Source of the DNA: Streptomyces sp. DH24
Lineage (GTDB): Bacteria; Actinomycetota; Actinomycetes; Streptomycetales; Streptomycetaceae
DNA: 64,000 bases
Assembly (NCBI RefSeq): GCF_029813775.1
Contig: NZ_JARVKW010000030.1
Location: forward strand, 20,085-84,084
Direction: 5' to 3'
Both the position numbers and the translations under genes were made by a program. Below the pieces are notes generated by a model. The model had not been told where the DNA came from. It was given only the letters and a program-made list of their open reading frames with translations, and ran no database searches. How positions within the stretch are numbered: position 1 is the stretch's first letter; each line of letters begins with the position of its first letter. This document shows, in pieces, positions 23,770-32,560 of the stretch.

Positions 23770-23823
23770 CCTTGTGCCTAGAGTGCTCACAAGGGCGCCT
23801 TTCTGAACGTGTTCAAGAAGGCG
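23770..23823. promoter_or_regulatory. Inverted repeats in the leader of the first PBP gene
   Basis: CCTTGTG (23770-23776) and CACAAGG (23788-23794) flank an 11-nt spacer that contains a -10-like TAGAGT. Directly after it, CGCCTTTCTGAAC (23796-23808) and GTTCAAGAAGGCG (23811-23823) form a second inverted repeat with 11 of 13 pairs. The first could be an operator over the promoter, the second a leader hairpin 30 nt before the ATG. Confidence 0.45.
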
Positions 23824-23852
23824 TGGGGGAGGGGCGACGGGGGGAGCGCGTC

Positions 23853-25487
23853 ATGCGCAGGGGGGTCAGGACCGGTCTGGTCGGCGGGGTGCTCGCGGTG
23901 ATGGTGGGCGGCGCCGGGTACGGCACGTACAACATCGTGACCGCGCTGAGCGGCGATGGCGGTGGCGGCGGCGCGAGGACCGCGTCGGCGAAGTCCGGGA
24001 CGCCGGGCCCGGACGAGGTCGGGGAGACGACCGAGAAGTTCTTCACGGCCTGGGAGAACGGCGACGCGGTGACCGCCGCGTCCTACACGAACAACGACGG
24101 CGCCGCCGAACCGCTGCTCACCGCCTTCGGCGAGGACGCGCGCATCACCGGCGTACGGATCACGCCGGGCAAGGTGAGCGGGACGACCGTGCCGTTCACG
24201 GTGAAGGCCAAGGTGTCCCACGGCGGCACGTCCGAGCCGCTGTCGTACCGCAGCGAGCTGACCGTCGTGCGCGGGGTCACCACGGGGCGGGCGCTGGTCG
24301 ACTGGGAGCCGTCCGTCGTCCATCCGGAGCTGAAGGAGGGCGACACGCTCGTGACGGAGGAGTCGGCCGATCCGCCGATCGAGGCCGTCGACCGGGCGGG
24401 CGCCGTGCTGACGAAGGAGAAGTACCCGTCGCTCGGCCCCGTCCTCGACCAGCTGCGCGCCCGGTACGGCGACAAGGCGGGCGGCGAGCCCGCCGTCGAG
24501 CTGGCGGTCCGGCACGCCGCCGACGGCACCCCGGACACTCCGCTGCTGACCCTCGCCGAGGGTGAGCCCGGCAGGCTGCGCACGACGATCAGCGCGCGCG
24601 TGCAGGCGGCGGCCGAGAAGGCGGTGCGCGGCCACGACGACTCGTCCGTGGTGGCCGTCAAGCCCAGCACCGGCGAGGTCCTGGCCGTCGCGAACCACCG
24701 CGGGGACGGCTTCAACGCGGCGTTCCAGGGCCAGGTCGCGCCCGGCTCCACCATGAAGATCATCACCGCCGCGATGCTCATCGACAACGGCGTGACCTCG
24801 ATGAACGGCCCGGCGCCCTGCCCCGACAGGGCGACCTGGCAGAGCCAGACCTTCGAGAACCTCACGGGCATGCCGCCCAACGGGAACGCGACCCTCGCCA
24901 ACAGCTTCCTGCGGTCCTGCAACACCGCCTTCGTCAAGCTGGTCGACGAGAAGCCGCTCACCGACGCCTCCCTCACGGCCGAGGCCGAGGAGCGCTTCGG
25001 GCTCGGCCGCGACGACTGGCAGACCGGCATCGCGTCCTTCGACGGCCGCGTCCCGGCGTCCGGCGGCCCCGACCGCGCCGCGAACGCCATCGGCCAGGGC
25101 CAGGTCCAGATGAGCCCGCTGAACATGGCGTCCGTGACGGCGACCGCCATCACCGGCGCCTTCCGCCAGCCCTATCTGGTGTCGCCCGACCTCGACGGCC
25201 GCCGCCTCGCCACCGCCAAGGGCCTGCCGGGCGGCACCGCGGCCCAGCTGAAGCAGATGATGCGGCTCACCGCCACGCAGGGCACGGCCGCCGGGATCAT
25301 GTCGGGTCTCGGCGGTGACATCGGCGCCAAGACCGGCTCCGCCGAGGTCGACGGGCAGGAGGCTCCCAACAGCTGGTTCACCGGCTTCCGCGGCGACGTC
25401 GCGGCGGCGGCGATGTCCGAGAAGGGCGGCCACGGCGGCGACGCGGCGGGCCCGATCGTGCGCGCCGTCCTGGCGGCGGGCGGCTGA
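23853..25487 (+). CDS. Penicillin-binding protein with MecA-like N-terminal domain (first of a pair)
   Basis: This membrane-anchored class B-type transpeptidase would cross-link peptidoglycan outside the membrane. The ATG at 23853 follows GGGGGGAG and gives 544 residues. It has a single N-terminal membrane anchor (about 7-27), an NTF2-like MecA_N domain (about 50-170: TEKFFTAWENGDAVTAASY), and a transpeptidase domain with S299-T-M-K302 (SxxK), SCN (SxN) and AKTGSAE (KTG). It lies beside pmt, and Pmt loss in S. coelicolor is known to raise beta-lactam sensitivity, so it may be a mannosylation client. Confidence 0.9.
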   Translation: MRRGVRTGLVGGVLAVMVGGAGYGTYNIVTALSGDGGGGGARTASAKSGTPGPDEVGETTEKFFTAWENGDAVTAASYTNNDGAAEPLLTAFGEDARITGVRITPGKVSGTTVPFTVKAKVSHGGTSEPLSYRSELTVVRGVTTGRALVDWEPSVVHPELKEGDTLVTEESADPPIEAVDRAGAVLTKEKYPSLGPVLDQLRARYGDKAGGEPAVELAVRHAADGTPDTPLLTLAEGEPGRLRTTISARVQAAAEKAVRGHDDSSVVAVKPSTGEVLAVANHRGDGFNAAFQGQVAPGSTMKIITAAMLIDNGVTSMNGPAPCPDRATWQSQTFENLTGMPPNGNATLANSFLRSCNTAFVKLVDEKPLTDASLTAEAEERFGLGRDDWQTGIASFDGRVPASGGPDRAANAIGQGQVQMSPLNMASVTATAITGAFRQPYLVSPDLDGRRLATAKGLPGGTAAQLKQMMRLTATQGTAAGIMSGLGGDIGAKTGSAEVDGQEAPNSWFTGFRGDVAAAAMSEKGGHGGDAAGPIVRAVLAAGG

Positions 25488-25676
25488 TCGGCAGCGCGGT
25501 CAACGGGCCGTCGCGCCGGGCGCCCGCCGTCCCGCCCACGGCGACGCGGGCGGGACCCCGCGCGACAGGCGGGAATGTGACGACAGGCCCTAGGGTGGTC
25601 GCCGTCGTTGGACGGCTGGGCCGACGGGCAGCGGGCACCAGGCGGGCACCAGGGGTCGTACGAAGGACGGACAGCA

Positions 25677-27338
25677 GTGGGCAACAGAAGACGCGTCGCC
25701 GAGCGGCGGTCCTCGCGGTACAGGCAGTACCTGAGGCGGCCGGCCGTGCTCGGGGGTGCCATCGCGGTGGTGGTCGTCGGCGCGGGAGCCGGCGGCTACG
25801 CGGTGTGGGCGGCGGACGGCGAGCAGACGGTGGTCAGGACGTTCAAGCCGGGCCCGCTGTCGACGCAGGAGGTCACCACCGCCGCTCAGCGTTTCCTCAC
25901 CGCCTGGCAGGACGGCAGGGTGACCGAGGCGGCCGGCGCCACCGACGACCCCGCGGCGGCCGGCGCGATGCTCACCTCGTTCGCCAAGGACGCCCGCGTG
26001 AAGGACGCGGCGTTCACCGTGGGCCGGCCCACCGGCGCGAAGATCCCGTTCAAGGTCAAGGGCACGGTGTCGTACGAGGACACCAGCAAGCCGCTCGGGT
26101 ACGACAGCGCGCTCACCGTCGTCCGCGCCGAGAACGACCGGCCGGTCGTGGACTGGCACGCCTCCGTCGTCCACCCCGATCTGAAGGACGGCGACAAGCT
26201 GGTCACCGGCGAGGCGGGCACCCCGCCGGTGAAGGCGCTCGACCGGGACGGCGGCGAACTGACCACCAAGAAGTACCCCTCGCTCGGCACGGTCCTGGAC
26301 GGACTGCGCGAGAAGTACGGCGAGACCGCCGGCGGCACGGCGGGCGTCGAGCTGCGCGTGGAGCGCGGCAAGGCGTCCAAGGCCGCCGAACTGGCCGACA
26401 GGACGCTGCTGGAACTGAGCGAGGGCACGCCGGGCACGGTGAAGACCACGCTCAGCCCGGACCTCCAGGCGGCGGCGGAGAAGGAGGTCGCCGAGCGCAA
26501 GCGGGCCTCGGTGGCCGTGGTGCGGCCGTCGACGGGCGAGATCCTGGCCGTGGCGAACTCCTCGCACGGCTTCAACGTCGCCTTCCAGGGCTCCCTGGCG
26601 CCCGGCTCGACGATGAAGGTCATCACGTCGTCGCTGCTGATCGAGAAGGGCCTGGCGTCGGCGGACAAGAAGCACCCGTGCCCGAAGTACTTCAGCTACG
26701 GCGGCTGGAAGTTCCAGAACGACGACAAGTTCGAGATCAAGGACGGCACGTTCACGGCGAGCTTCGCGCGCTCCTGCAACACCGCCTTCATCAGCCAGGC
26801 CCCGAAGCTGGAGAACGACGACCTGACGAAGCAGGCCCAGGAGGTCTTCGGCCTGGGGCGCAACGACTGGGCGATCGGGGTGCCCACGTTCGACGGAGCG
26901 GTGCCGGTGCAGTCGGCGGCGCCGATGGCCGCGTCCCTGATCGGCCAGGGCGGGGTCCGCATGAACCCGCTGAACATGGCCTCGGTGTCGGCGACCGTGC
27001 AGTCCGGCACGTTCCGCCAGCCGTACCTGGTGTCACCCGACGTCGACAACCGCGAACTCGCCACGGCCTCGCGCAAACTGTCCGACGGCACGCTGAAGCA
27101 GCTGCGCGCACTGATGTCGTACACGGCGTCGTACGGCACGGCCGCTGAGGCGATGGCGGGGATCAGCGGCGGCGCCGCCAAGACCGGCTCGGCGGAGGTC
27201 GACGGCCAGAAGAAGCCGAACGGCTGGTTCACCGCGTACCGGGGGGACCTGGCCGCGGCGGGCGTCGTCCAGCAGGGCGGGCACGGCGGCGAGACGGCGG
27301 GCCCGCTCGTCGCGGCACTGCTGAAGGCGGGCGGCTGA
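25677..27338 (+). CDS. Penicillin-binding protein with MecA-like N-terminal domain (second of a pair)
   Basis: This paralogue of the preceding gene has 553 residues from a GTG with a GAAGGA site. The layout is the same: basic N-terminus, one membrane anchor (about 20-45), NTF2-like domain (TTAAQRFLTAWQDGRVTEAA), then transpeptidase with S311-T-M-K314, SCN and AKTGSAEVDG. Blocks such as RQPYLVSPD, SPLNMASV-like NPLNMASV and the C-terminal GGHGG are shared with the first copy, so the two arose by duplication. A 189-bp gap separates them and no terminator is obvious, so both may share a transcript. Confidence 0.9.
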   Translation: MGNRRRVAERRSSRYRQYLRRPAVLGGAIAVVVVGAGAGGYAVWAADGEQTVVRTFKPGPLSTQEVTTAAQRFLTAWQDGRVTEAAGATDDPAAAGAMLTSFAKDARVKDAAFTVGRPTGAKIPFKVKGTVSYEDTSKPLGYDSALTVVRAENDRPVVDWHASVVHPDLKDGDKLVTGEAGTPPVKALDRDGGELTTKKYPSLGTVLDGLREKYGETAGGTAGVELRVERGKASKAAELADRTLLELSEGTPGTVKTTLSPDLQAAAEKEVAERKRASVAVVRPSTGEILAVANSSHGFNVAFQGSLAPGSTMKVITSSLLIEKGLASADKKHPCPKYFSYGGWKFQNDDKFEIKDGTFTASFARSCNTAFISQAPKLENDDLTKQAQEVFGLGRNDWAIGVPTFDGAVPVQSAAPMAASLIGQGGVRMNPLNMASVSATVQSGTFRQPYLVSPDVDNRELATASRKLSDGTLKQLRALMSYTASYGTAAEAMAGISGGAAKTGSAEVDGQKKPNGWFTAYRGDLAAAGVVQQGGHGGETAGPLVAALLKAGG

Positions 27339-27460
27339 CTGCGGGCGGCGAACGGCGGGCGGCTGACGGCGAACGGCGGGCGGCCAACGGCGGGCGGCCA
27401 ACGGCGGGCGGCTGACGGCGAACGGCTCACGTCGGGCGGCTGACGGCCGACGCCGCCCGG
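27338..27460. repeat. Short G+C-rich tandem repeats after the second PBP gene
   Basis: About 120 bp consist of degenerate copies of CGGCGGGCGGC followed by CAA, TGA or GAA. Units are 13-21 bp and imperfect. They begin inside the last codons of the PBP gene. No stem typical of a terminator stands out. Confidence 0.6.
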
Positions 27461-27528
27461 CCGTGGCGCCGCCCCTGGGCGTGAACCCGCCCGGGACATG
27501 ACGCCGGCTGTTCGGCCGGACACGCTGT

Positions 27529-27906
27529 TCAGCCGGACACGCTGTGCGCCGGTTCCGCGGCCGCCGTGTAGGTGCGCCGCAGGAACCGCAGCAGCGTCTT
27601 CGTCTCGAACTGCACCACCGAGCACCCCTGCGCCGAGTGGAACTCGACGACGGCCTGCACGCGCCCGCACGGCCACACCCGTACCGAGCCGCTCTCCGCG
27701 GGGGCGCGCAGCCCCTGTTCGAGCAGGGACCGGGAGAAGGTCCACTCGCGGGAGCCGGGTCCGGGCGGCAGCCCCACACGGACGGCGCGGGGGTCTTCCT
27801 CGGGGTCGTAGCGCAGCGCCACGCGGACGGCGCCGCGCTCCTCGTCCACACGGTCGTCGGCGTCCGTGACGATGTGGGCTCGTGCGTACTGTTCGACTAC
27901 CGACAT
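27529..27906 (-). CDS. ssgE: SsgA-like sporulation/cell-division protein (SsgE-type)
   Basis: SsgA-like proteins steer septum formation and peptidoglycan maintenance during Streptomyces sporulation; SsgE acts late in spore maturation. The 125-residue protein has the family blocks VRVALRYDPEEDPRAVRVG, WTFSRSLLEQGL, VRVWPCGR and VVEFHS. The symbol rests on position: in S. coelicolor ssgE (SCO3158, from memory) follows the same two PBP genes. It is transcribed leftward, divergent from nikMN, and ends just beyond the tandem repeats. Confidence 0.8.
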   Translation of the reverse strand: MSVVEQYARAHIVTDADDRVDEERGAVRVALRYDPEEDPRAVRVGLPPGPGSREWTFSRSLLEQGLRAPAESGSVRVWPCGRVQAVVEFHSAQGCSVVQFETKTLLRFLRRTYTAAAEPAHSVSG

Positions 27907-28048
27907 CGGACGGCCCCTTACGCTGTGCTACCTCTGTGGAAAGCTCTGCACCCCGCCCTTACCCAATGTCCCATATTTCCCGGATCATGCCTTCCCGTGC
28001 GGAACACCTCACCGCTTCGACGGCGGCTCGTTGACAAGGCCCTCGCTC

Positions 28049-28065
28049 TTGCAAGAGGTTCGCAA
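28049..28065. promoter_or_regulatory. Nur box upstream of nikMN
   Basis: TTGCAA-N5-TCGCAA fits the Streptomyces Nur (nickel-responsive Fur family) operator tTGCaa-N5-ttGCAA with one mismatch. It overlaps the -35 area of the promoter whose -10 is at 28074, so nickel-loaded Nur should block RNA polymerase. Confidence 0.8.
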
Positions 28066-28073
28066 CAAGCCAC

Positions 28074-28079
28074 TATCAT
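28074..28079 (+). promoter_or_regulatory. -10 TATCAT of a leaderless nikMN transcript
   Basis: TATCAT ends 6 nt before the GTG at 28086, which puts the transcript start on the start codon itself. There is no ribosome site upstream of the GTG, which supports a leaderless mRNA. Confidence 0.5.
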
Positions 28080-28085
28080 CGAACA

Positions 28086-29132
28086 GTGCATGTGCCTGAC
28101 GGATTCATAGACGCCCCCACCTCCGCCGCGACCGGTCTCGTCGCCGCCGGTGCCGTCGCCGTGAGCCTGCGCGGTGCCCGCCGTGAGCTCGACGAACGGA
28201 CGGCGCCGCTCGCGGGCCTCGTGGCGGCGTTCATCTTCGCGGTGCAGATGCTGAACTTCCCCGTCGCCGCGGGAACCAGCGGCCACCTGCTCGGCGGCGC
28301 GCTCGCGGCGATCCTCGTCGGCCCCTTCACGGGGGTGCTGTGCGTCTCCGTGGTCCTGCTGATGCAGGGCATCCTCTTCGCGGACGGCGGTCTGACCGCG
28401 CTCGGCGTGAACATCACGGACATGGCCATCGTGACGACGGTCGTCGCGTACGCCCTGTTCCGCGGCCTGGTCAAGGTGCTGCCCCGGGGCCGCCGGTCGG
28501 TGACCGCCGCCTCCTTCGTCGCCGCCCTCGTCTCCGTGCCGGCCTCCGCCCTGGCCTTCACGCTGATCTACGCCGTCGGCGGCACCACCGACGTGTCGAT
28601 CGGCAAGGTCGCCACCGCGATGATCGGCGTGCACGTCCTCATCGGCATCGGCGAGGCCGCGATCACCGCGCTGACCGTGGGCGCCGTCGTCGCCGTGCGC
28701 CCGGACCTCGTGCACGGCGCGCGCGACCTGCGGCAGAAGCTCAAGCTGCGGGTGAACGGCGAGCTCGTGGACGCGCCGGACGCCGAGCCGGTGCCCGTGG
28801 CGGCCCGCACCTCGCGCCGCACGTTCTGGATCGCCGGGCTCGTGACCTCCCTGGTCCTCGCCGGATTCGTCAGCTTCTACGCCTCCGCCGACCCGGACGG
28901 CCTGGAGAAGGTCGCCGCCGACCAGGGCTTCGACAAGGGCGCCGAGGAGCACGCCGCCGCCGACTCGCCGCTCGCGGACTACGGCGTGAGGGACGTCGAG
29001 GACGCCCGGCTGTCCGGCGGCCTGGCGGGCGTGATCGGCGTGGGTGTGACGGTCGTGGCCGGAAGCGGTGTGTTCTGGGCGGTCCGCAGGCGCCGCACGG
29101 CCGACACCTCGCCCACGAACACCGGGCTCTGA
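28086..29132 (+). CDS. nikMN: Nickel/cobalt ECF transporter substrate-binding membrane protein (CbiM/NikM-NikN fusion)
   Basis: The S-component of an ECF importer binds Ni2+ or Co2+. The protein starts MHVPDGFI, whose N-terminal Met-His-Val supplies the metal ligands in NikM/CbiM; the GTG at 28086 is therefore strongly supported. Several membrane helices follow (about residues 10-230). After a linker the C-terminus has a further membrane segment and a PDGLEKVA motif, the PDGLE/NikN-like domain, fused here. Length is 348 residues. The Nur box upstream argues for nickel over cobalt. It heads an operon with nikQ, nikO and an ohrR-like gene. Confidence 0.9.
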   Translation: MHVPDGFIDAPTSAATGLVAAGAVAVSLRGARRELDERTAPLAGLVAAFIFAVQMLNFPVAAGTSGHLLGGALAAILVGPFTGVLCVSVVLLMQGILFADGGLTALGVNITDMAIVTTVVAYALFRGLVKVLPRGRRSVTAASFVAALVSVPASALAFTLIYAVGGTTDVSIGKVATAMIGVHVLIGIGEAAITALTVGAVVAVRPDLVHGARDLRQKLKLRVNGELVDAPDAEPVPVAARTSRRTFWIAGLVTSLVLAGFVSFYASADPDGLEKVAADQGFDKGAEEHAAADSPLADYGVRDVEDARLSGGLAGVIGVGVTVVAGSGVFWAVRRRRTADTSPTNTGL

Positions 29133-29133
29133 C

Positions 29134-29895
29134 ATGGGCGCCGGGCACGCCCACAAGCTCTACCGGCACGGGCACTCGCCCGTGCACGCGCTGCCGCCGC
29201 ACACCAAACTGGCCGCGGTGTTCGCCTTCGTGGTGATCGTGGTGTCGACGCCGCGGGAGGCGATGTGGGCGTTCGGGCTGTACGCCGTGCTCCTCGCGGG
29301 CGTCGCGTACGCGGCGCGCGTGCCCGCCGCCTTCCTGCTCAAGCGGCTGCTGATCGAGGTGCCGTTCGTGGCGTTCGCGGTGCTCATGCCGTTCGTCGCG
29401 GAGGGCGAGCGCGTCGGCGTCCTCGGGCTGTCGCTGAGCGTGAACGGCCTGTGGGGCGCCTGGAACGTGCTCGCCAAGGGCACCCTCGGCGTCGCCGCCT
29501 CCGTCCTGCTGGCCGCCACCACCGAACTGCGCGAACTGCTCCTGGGCCTGCAACGCCTCAAGCTGCCCCCGCTGCTCGTGCAGATCGCGTCCTTCATGAT
29601 CCGCTACGGCGACGTCATCGCCGACGAGATGCGGCGCATGCGCATCGCCCGCGAGTCCCGCGGCTTCGAGGCGAGCGGCCCGCGCCACTGGGGCGTCCTC
29701 GGGAAGTCGGCGGGCGCCCTGTTCATCCGCTCCTACGAACGCGGCGAGCGCGTGCACCTCGCCATGATCAGCCGCGGCTACGCCGGTTCGATGCCGGTGA
29801 TCGACGAGGTGACCGCGTCCCGGGCGCAGTGGTCGTACGCCCTCGCCCTGCCCTCGGCCGCCCTCGTCGTCCGTCTGCTGGGATGGGTCCTGTGA
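29134..29895 (+). CDS. nikQ: ECF transporter transmembrane component NikQ/CbiQ
   Basis: This is the T-component that links the substrate-binding protein to the ATPase. The 253-residue protein has five or so hydrophobic segments and the two cytoplasmic coupling motifs of the family: RRMRIARESRGF with the Ala-Arg-Gly-like signature, and the downstream RSYERGERVHLAMISRGY. It begins one base after the nikMN stop and its stop overlaps the GTG of nikO (GTGA). Confidence 0.9.
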   Translation: MGAGHAHKLYRHGHSPVHALPPHTKLAAVFAFVVIVVSTPREAMWAFGLYAVLLAGVAYAARVPAAFLLKRLLIEVPFVAFAVLMPFVAEGERVGVLGLSLSVNGLWGAWNVLAKGTLGVAASVLLAATTELRELLLGLQRLKLPPLLVQIASFMIRYGDVIADEMRRMRIARESRGFEASGPRHWGVLGKSAGALFIRSYERGERVHLAMISRGYAGSMPVIDEVTASRAQWSYALALPSAALVVRLLGWVL

Positions 29896-30641
29896 CACCT
29901 TCACTGGAAGTGGCCTCGCTGGCCTTCGCGTATCCCGACGGGCACCAGGCGCTGTTCGGCGTGGACTTCACCGTCGCGCGCGGCGAGCGGGTCGCGCTGC
30001 TCGGCCCGAACGGCGCCGGCAAGACGACCCTCGTGCTGCACCTCAACGGCATCCTGACCGGCGGCACGGGCACGGTGAAGGTCGCCGGGCTGCCGGTCGG
30101 CAAGCAGCACATGGCGGAGATCAGGCGCCGGGTCGGCATCGTCTTCCAGGACCCCGACGACCAGTTGTTCATGCCGACCGTGCGGGAGGACGTGGCGTTC
30201 GGACCGGCGGCGGCCGGGCTGAAGGGCCCGGAGCTGGAGGCGCGCGTCGACCGGGCGCTGTCGCAGGTCGGGATGGCACAGTTCAAGGACCGGCCGCCGC
30301 ACCACCTGTCGTTCGGGCAGCGGCGCCGGGTGGCCGTGGCGACCGTGCTCGCGATGGAGCCGGAGATCCTCGTCCTGGACGAGCCGTCGTCCAACCTCGA
30401 CCCGGCCTCCCGGCGCGAACTGGCCGACATCCTGCGCTCGCTGGACGTGACGGTGCTCATGGTCACGCACGACCTGCCGTACGCCCTGGAGCTGTGCCCG
30501 CGCTCCCTGATCCTGAGCGACGGCGTGATCGCGGCGGACGGCCGGACGGCCGATCTGCTCGCCGACGACGAGCTGATGCGCGCCAACCGGCTGGAGCTGC
30601 CGTTCGGATTCGACCCGCGGTCCGTGACAATGGGCGCGTGA
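29892..30641 (+). CDS. nikO: ECF transporter ATPase NikO/CbiO
   Basis: This ATP-binding subunit energises metal import. I take the GTG at 29892 (VTPSLEVASLAFAYPDG) because it overlaps the nikQ stop; an ATG at 29883 is possible. The 249-residue protein has Walker A GPNGAGKT near residue 35, the Q-loop in VFQDPDDQLF, the ABC signature LSFGQRRRVAVA, Walker B ILVLDEPSSNLD and the switch His in MVTHDLP. Its stop overlaps the start of the MarR-type gene. Confidence 0.92.
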   Translation: MTPSLEVASLAFAYPDGHQALFGVDFTVARGERVALLGPNGAGKTTLVLHLNGILTGGTGTVKVAGLPVGKQHMAEIRRRVGIVFQDPDDQLFMPTVREDVAFGPAAAGLKGPELEARVDRALSQVGMAQFKDRPPHHLSFGQRRRVAVATVLAMEPEILVLDEPSSNLDPASRRELADILRSLDVTVLMVTHDLPYALELCPRSLILSDGVIAADGRTADLLADDELMRANRLELPFGFDPRSVTMGA

Positions 30642-31114
30642 CGGACGAGGACGAGGGCATCCGGGGCGACGAGGGCTCGCTGCTGCTGGACGACCAGCTG
30701 TGTTTCGCGCTGTACGCGGCGCAGCGCGCGGTGACGGCCGCGTACCGCCCGCTCCTCGACGGTCTGGGGCTGACCTACCCGCAGTACCTGGCGCTGCTGG
30801 TGCTGTGGGAGCGCGGCGAGACCACGGTGAAGGACCTGGCCGCCGCGCTGCGCCTCGACTACGGCACGGTGTCGCCGCTGCTGAAGCGGCTGGAGGGCGC
30901 GGGTCTGGTGCGCCGGGAGCGGGCCGCGCACGACGAGCGCTCGGTGCTGGTCGCGTGCACCGGGCGCGGCGAGGAGCTGCGCGAGCGTGCGGCGCGGGTG
31001 CCGGGCGCGCTGCTCGCGGCGACCGGCGTCGGGGGCGGTGAGGTGGCGAGGCTGCGCGGGGAGCTGTGGCGGCTCGCCGAGCGGGCCGGGTCGGCGGCCG
31101 GCCGCGCCCGCTGA
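30638..31114 (+). CDS. MarR-family regulator of OhrR type
   Basis: OhrR proteins sense organic hydroperoxides through a single N-terminal cysteine. The 158-residue protein has that residue, Cys22 in DDQLCFALYAAQRAV, followed by the family's LTYPQYLALLVLWE and the winged helix TTVKDLAAALRLDYGTVSPLLKRLEGAGLVRR. It overlaps nikO by GTGA, so it is co-transcribed with the nickel importer. No ohr gene is nearby. A link between peroxide sensing and nickel supply for Ni-superoxide dismutase is possible but speculative. Confidence 0.8.
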   Translation: MTDEDEGIRGDEGSLLLDDQLCFALYAAQRAVTAAYRPLLDGLGLTYPQYLALLVLWERGETTVKDLAAALRLDYGTVSPLLKRLEGAGLVRRERAAHDERSVLVACTGRGEELRERAARVPGALLAATGVGGGEVARLRGELWRLAERAGSAAGRAR

Positions 31115-31248
31115 TCACGGTTGGTCCTGGCCCCGCACGCCCCGGCAACATCGGCATAACGATCGCACGCGGGCTGCCGGACCCAGGAATCGCAGGCGGA
31201 CGGGCGGTGTTCCACGCACTGTCGCAGGCGGTTGGCCCATCGGAAGGG

Positions 31249-32427
31249 ATGCGGGACGTGGACGTGCACGGCACAGTGGCCGAGGGCTTCGAGCCGGTCG
31301 GGGAAGCGTTCGCGCGGAACTTCGAGGCGCTCGGGGACCGGGGCGCGGCCGTCGCCGTCTACCGCGACGGGCGCAGGGTCGTCGACCTGTGGGGCGGCAC
31401 CAGGGACGTCGACGGCACCGAGCCGTGGCAGCGGGGCACCGCCCAGGTCGTGCGCTCCGCGACGAAGGGCGTCGCCGCCGCCGTACTCCTGCTGCTGCAC
31501 CAGCGCGGGGAGCTGGACCTGGACGCGCCGGTCGGCGAGTACTGGCCTCGGTTCAAGGCGCACGGCAAGGACGGGGTCCTGGTGCGGCACGTGCTGAACC
31601 ACCGGGCCGGGCTGCCCGTGCTCGACCGGCCGCTCACGCCCGCCGAGGCGCTGGACCCGCTGCGCGGCCCGGAGGCGGTCGCCGCGCAGGCACCCGCGTG
31701 GGAGCCGGGCACCGACCACGGCTACCACGCGCTGACGTACGGCTGGATGCTCGACGAACTGGTGCGGCGCGTGACCGGCCGGGGCACCGGCGAGTGGATC
31801 GCCGCCGAGATCGCCGCGCCGCTGGACCTGGACCTGTGGCTGGGGCTGCCCGCCGCGGAGGAGGCGGCGGGCCGCGCGGGCCGGGTCGGACGCGCCGAGG
31901 CGCCCGAGCCGGCCTCCGGGGTGCTGCGCGCCCGTCCCCGGCGCGCGGTCACCGAGGCCTACGAGGACCCGGACTCCCTCACCCGCCGCGCCTTCGCCGC
32001 GATCACGCCGTGCCCCGACCAGAACGACCCGGCGTACCGCGCGTCGGCCCTGCCCGCGACGAACGGCATCGCCACGGCCGACGGCCTGGCCCGCTTCTAC
32101 GCCGCGCTGATCGGCGAGGTCGACGGGGTGCGGCTGTTCGACCCGGCCACGCTCGCACTGGCCCGTGCCGAGGAGTCGTCGGGACCCGACCGGGTCCTCG
32201 TCGTCAACACTCGCTTCGGCCTCGGCTACATGCTGCACGGCGGCGCCTCCCCCTTCCTCGGCCCCGGCTCCTTCGGGCACCCGGGCCGCGGCGGCGCCCT
32301 CGGCTTCGCCGACCCGGAGACGGGCATCGCCTTCGGCTATGTCACCAACGGCTTCCGCAAGACCGTGACGGCGGACCCGCGGGCGCAGGCGCTGGTCCGG
32401 GCGGTGCGGGCGTCCCTCGACCGGTAG
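31249..32427 (+). CDS. Serine beta-lactamase-like hydrolase (family VIII esterase type)
   Basis: This protein belongs to the class C beta-lactamase/EstB fold. From the ATG at 31249 it has 392 residues; GTG codons at 31258 and 31264 are better spaced from the GGAAGGG ribosome site. The nucleophile motif is SATK (SxxK) about 75 residues in, the YxN-equivalent tyrosine is in GYHALTYGWM, and the late GHPGRGG replaces KTG, as in esterases. No signal peptide is visible, so it is probably a cytoplasmic esterase or peptidase and not a resistance enzyme. The substrate is unknown. Confidence 0.8.
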   Translation: MRDVDVHGTVAEGFEPVGEAFARNFEALGDRGAAVAVYRDGRRVVDLWGGTRDVDGTEPWQRGTAQVVRSATKGVAAAVLLLLHQRGELDLDAPVGEYWPRFKAHGKDGVLVRHVLNHRAGLPVLDRPLTPAEALDPLRGPEAVAAQAPAWEPGTDHGYHALTYGWMLDELVRRVTGRGTGEWIAAEIAAPLDLDLWLGLPAAEEAAGRAGRVGRAEAPEPASGVLRARPRRAVTEAYEDPDSLTRRAFAAITPCPDQNDPAYRASALPATNGIATADGLARFYAALIGEVDGVRLFDPATLALARAEESSGPDRVLVVNTRFGLGYMLHGGASPFLGPGSFGHPGRGGALGFADPETGIAFGYVTNGFRKTVTADPRAQALVRAVRASLDR

Positions 32428-32560
32428 CGGCGCCCCGGCAGCCGACCCGGGCCCGCCCGCGGCCCCGGGTGGCCGGCCGGGATCCGGTTACGATCGAACG
32501 GTCGGACAAAAGCCCCATACCGGTCTATTTCAGGCGGTCCCCATCACTTCGGAGCAATCG

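Noticed and set aside
31249..32427. Beta-lactam resistance gene
   Set aside because: There is no signal peptide and the KTG position is replaced as in family VIII esterases, so a resistance role is not supported.
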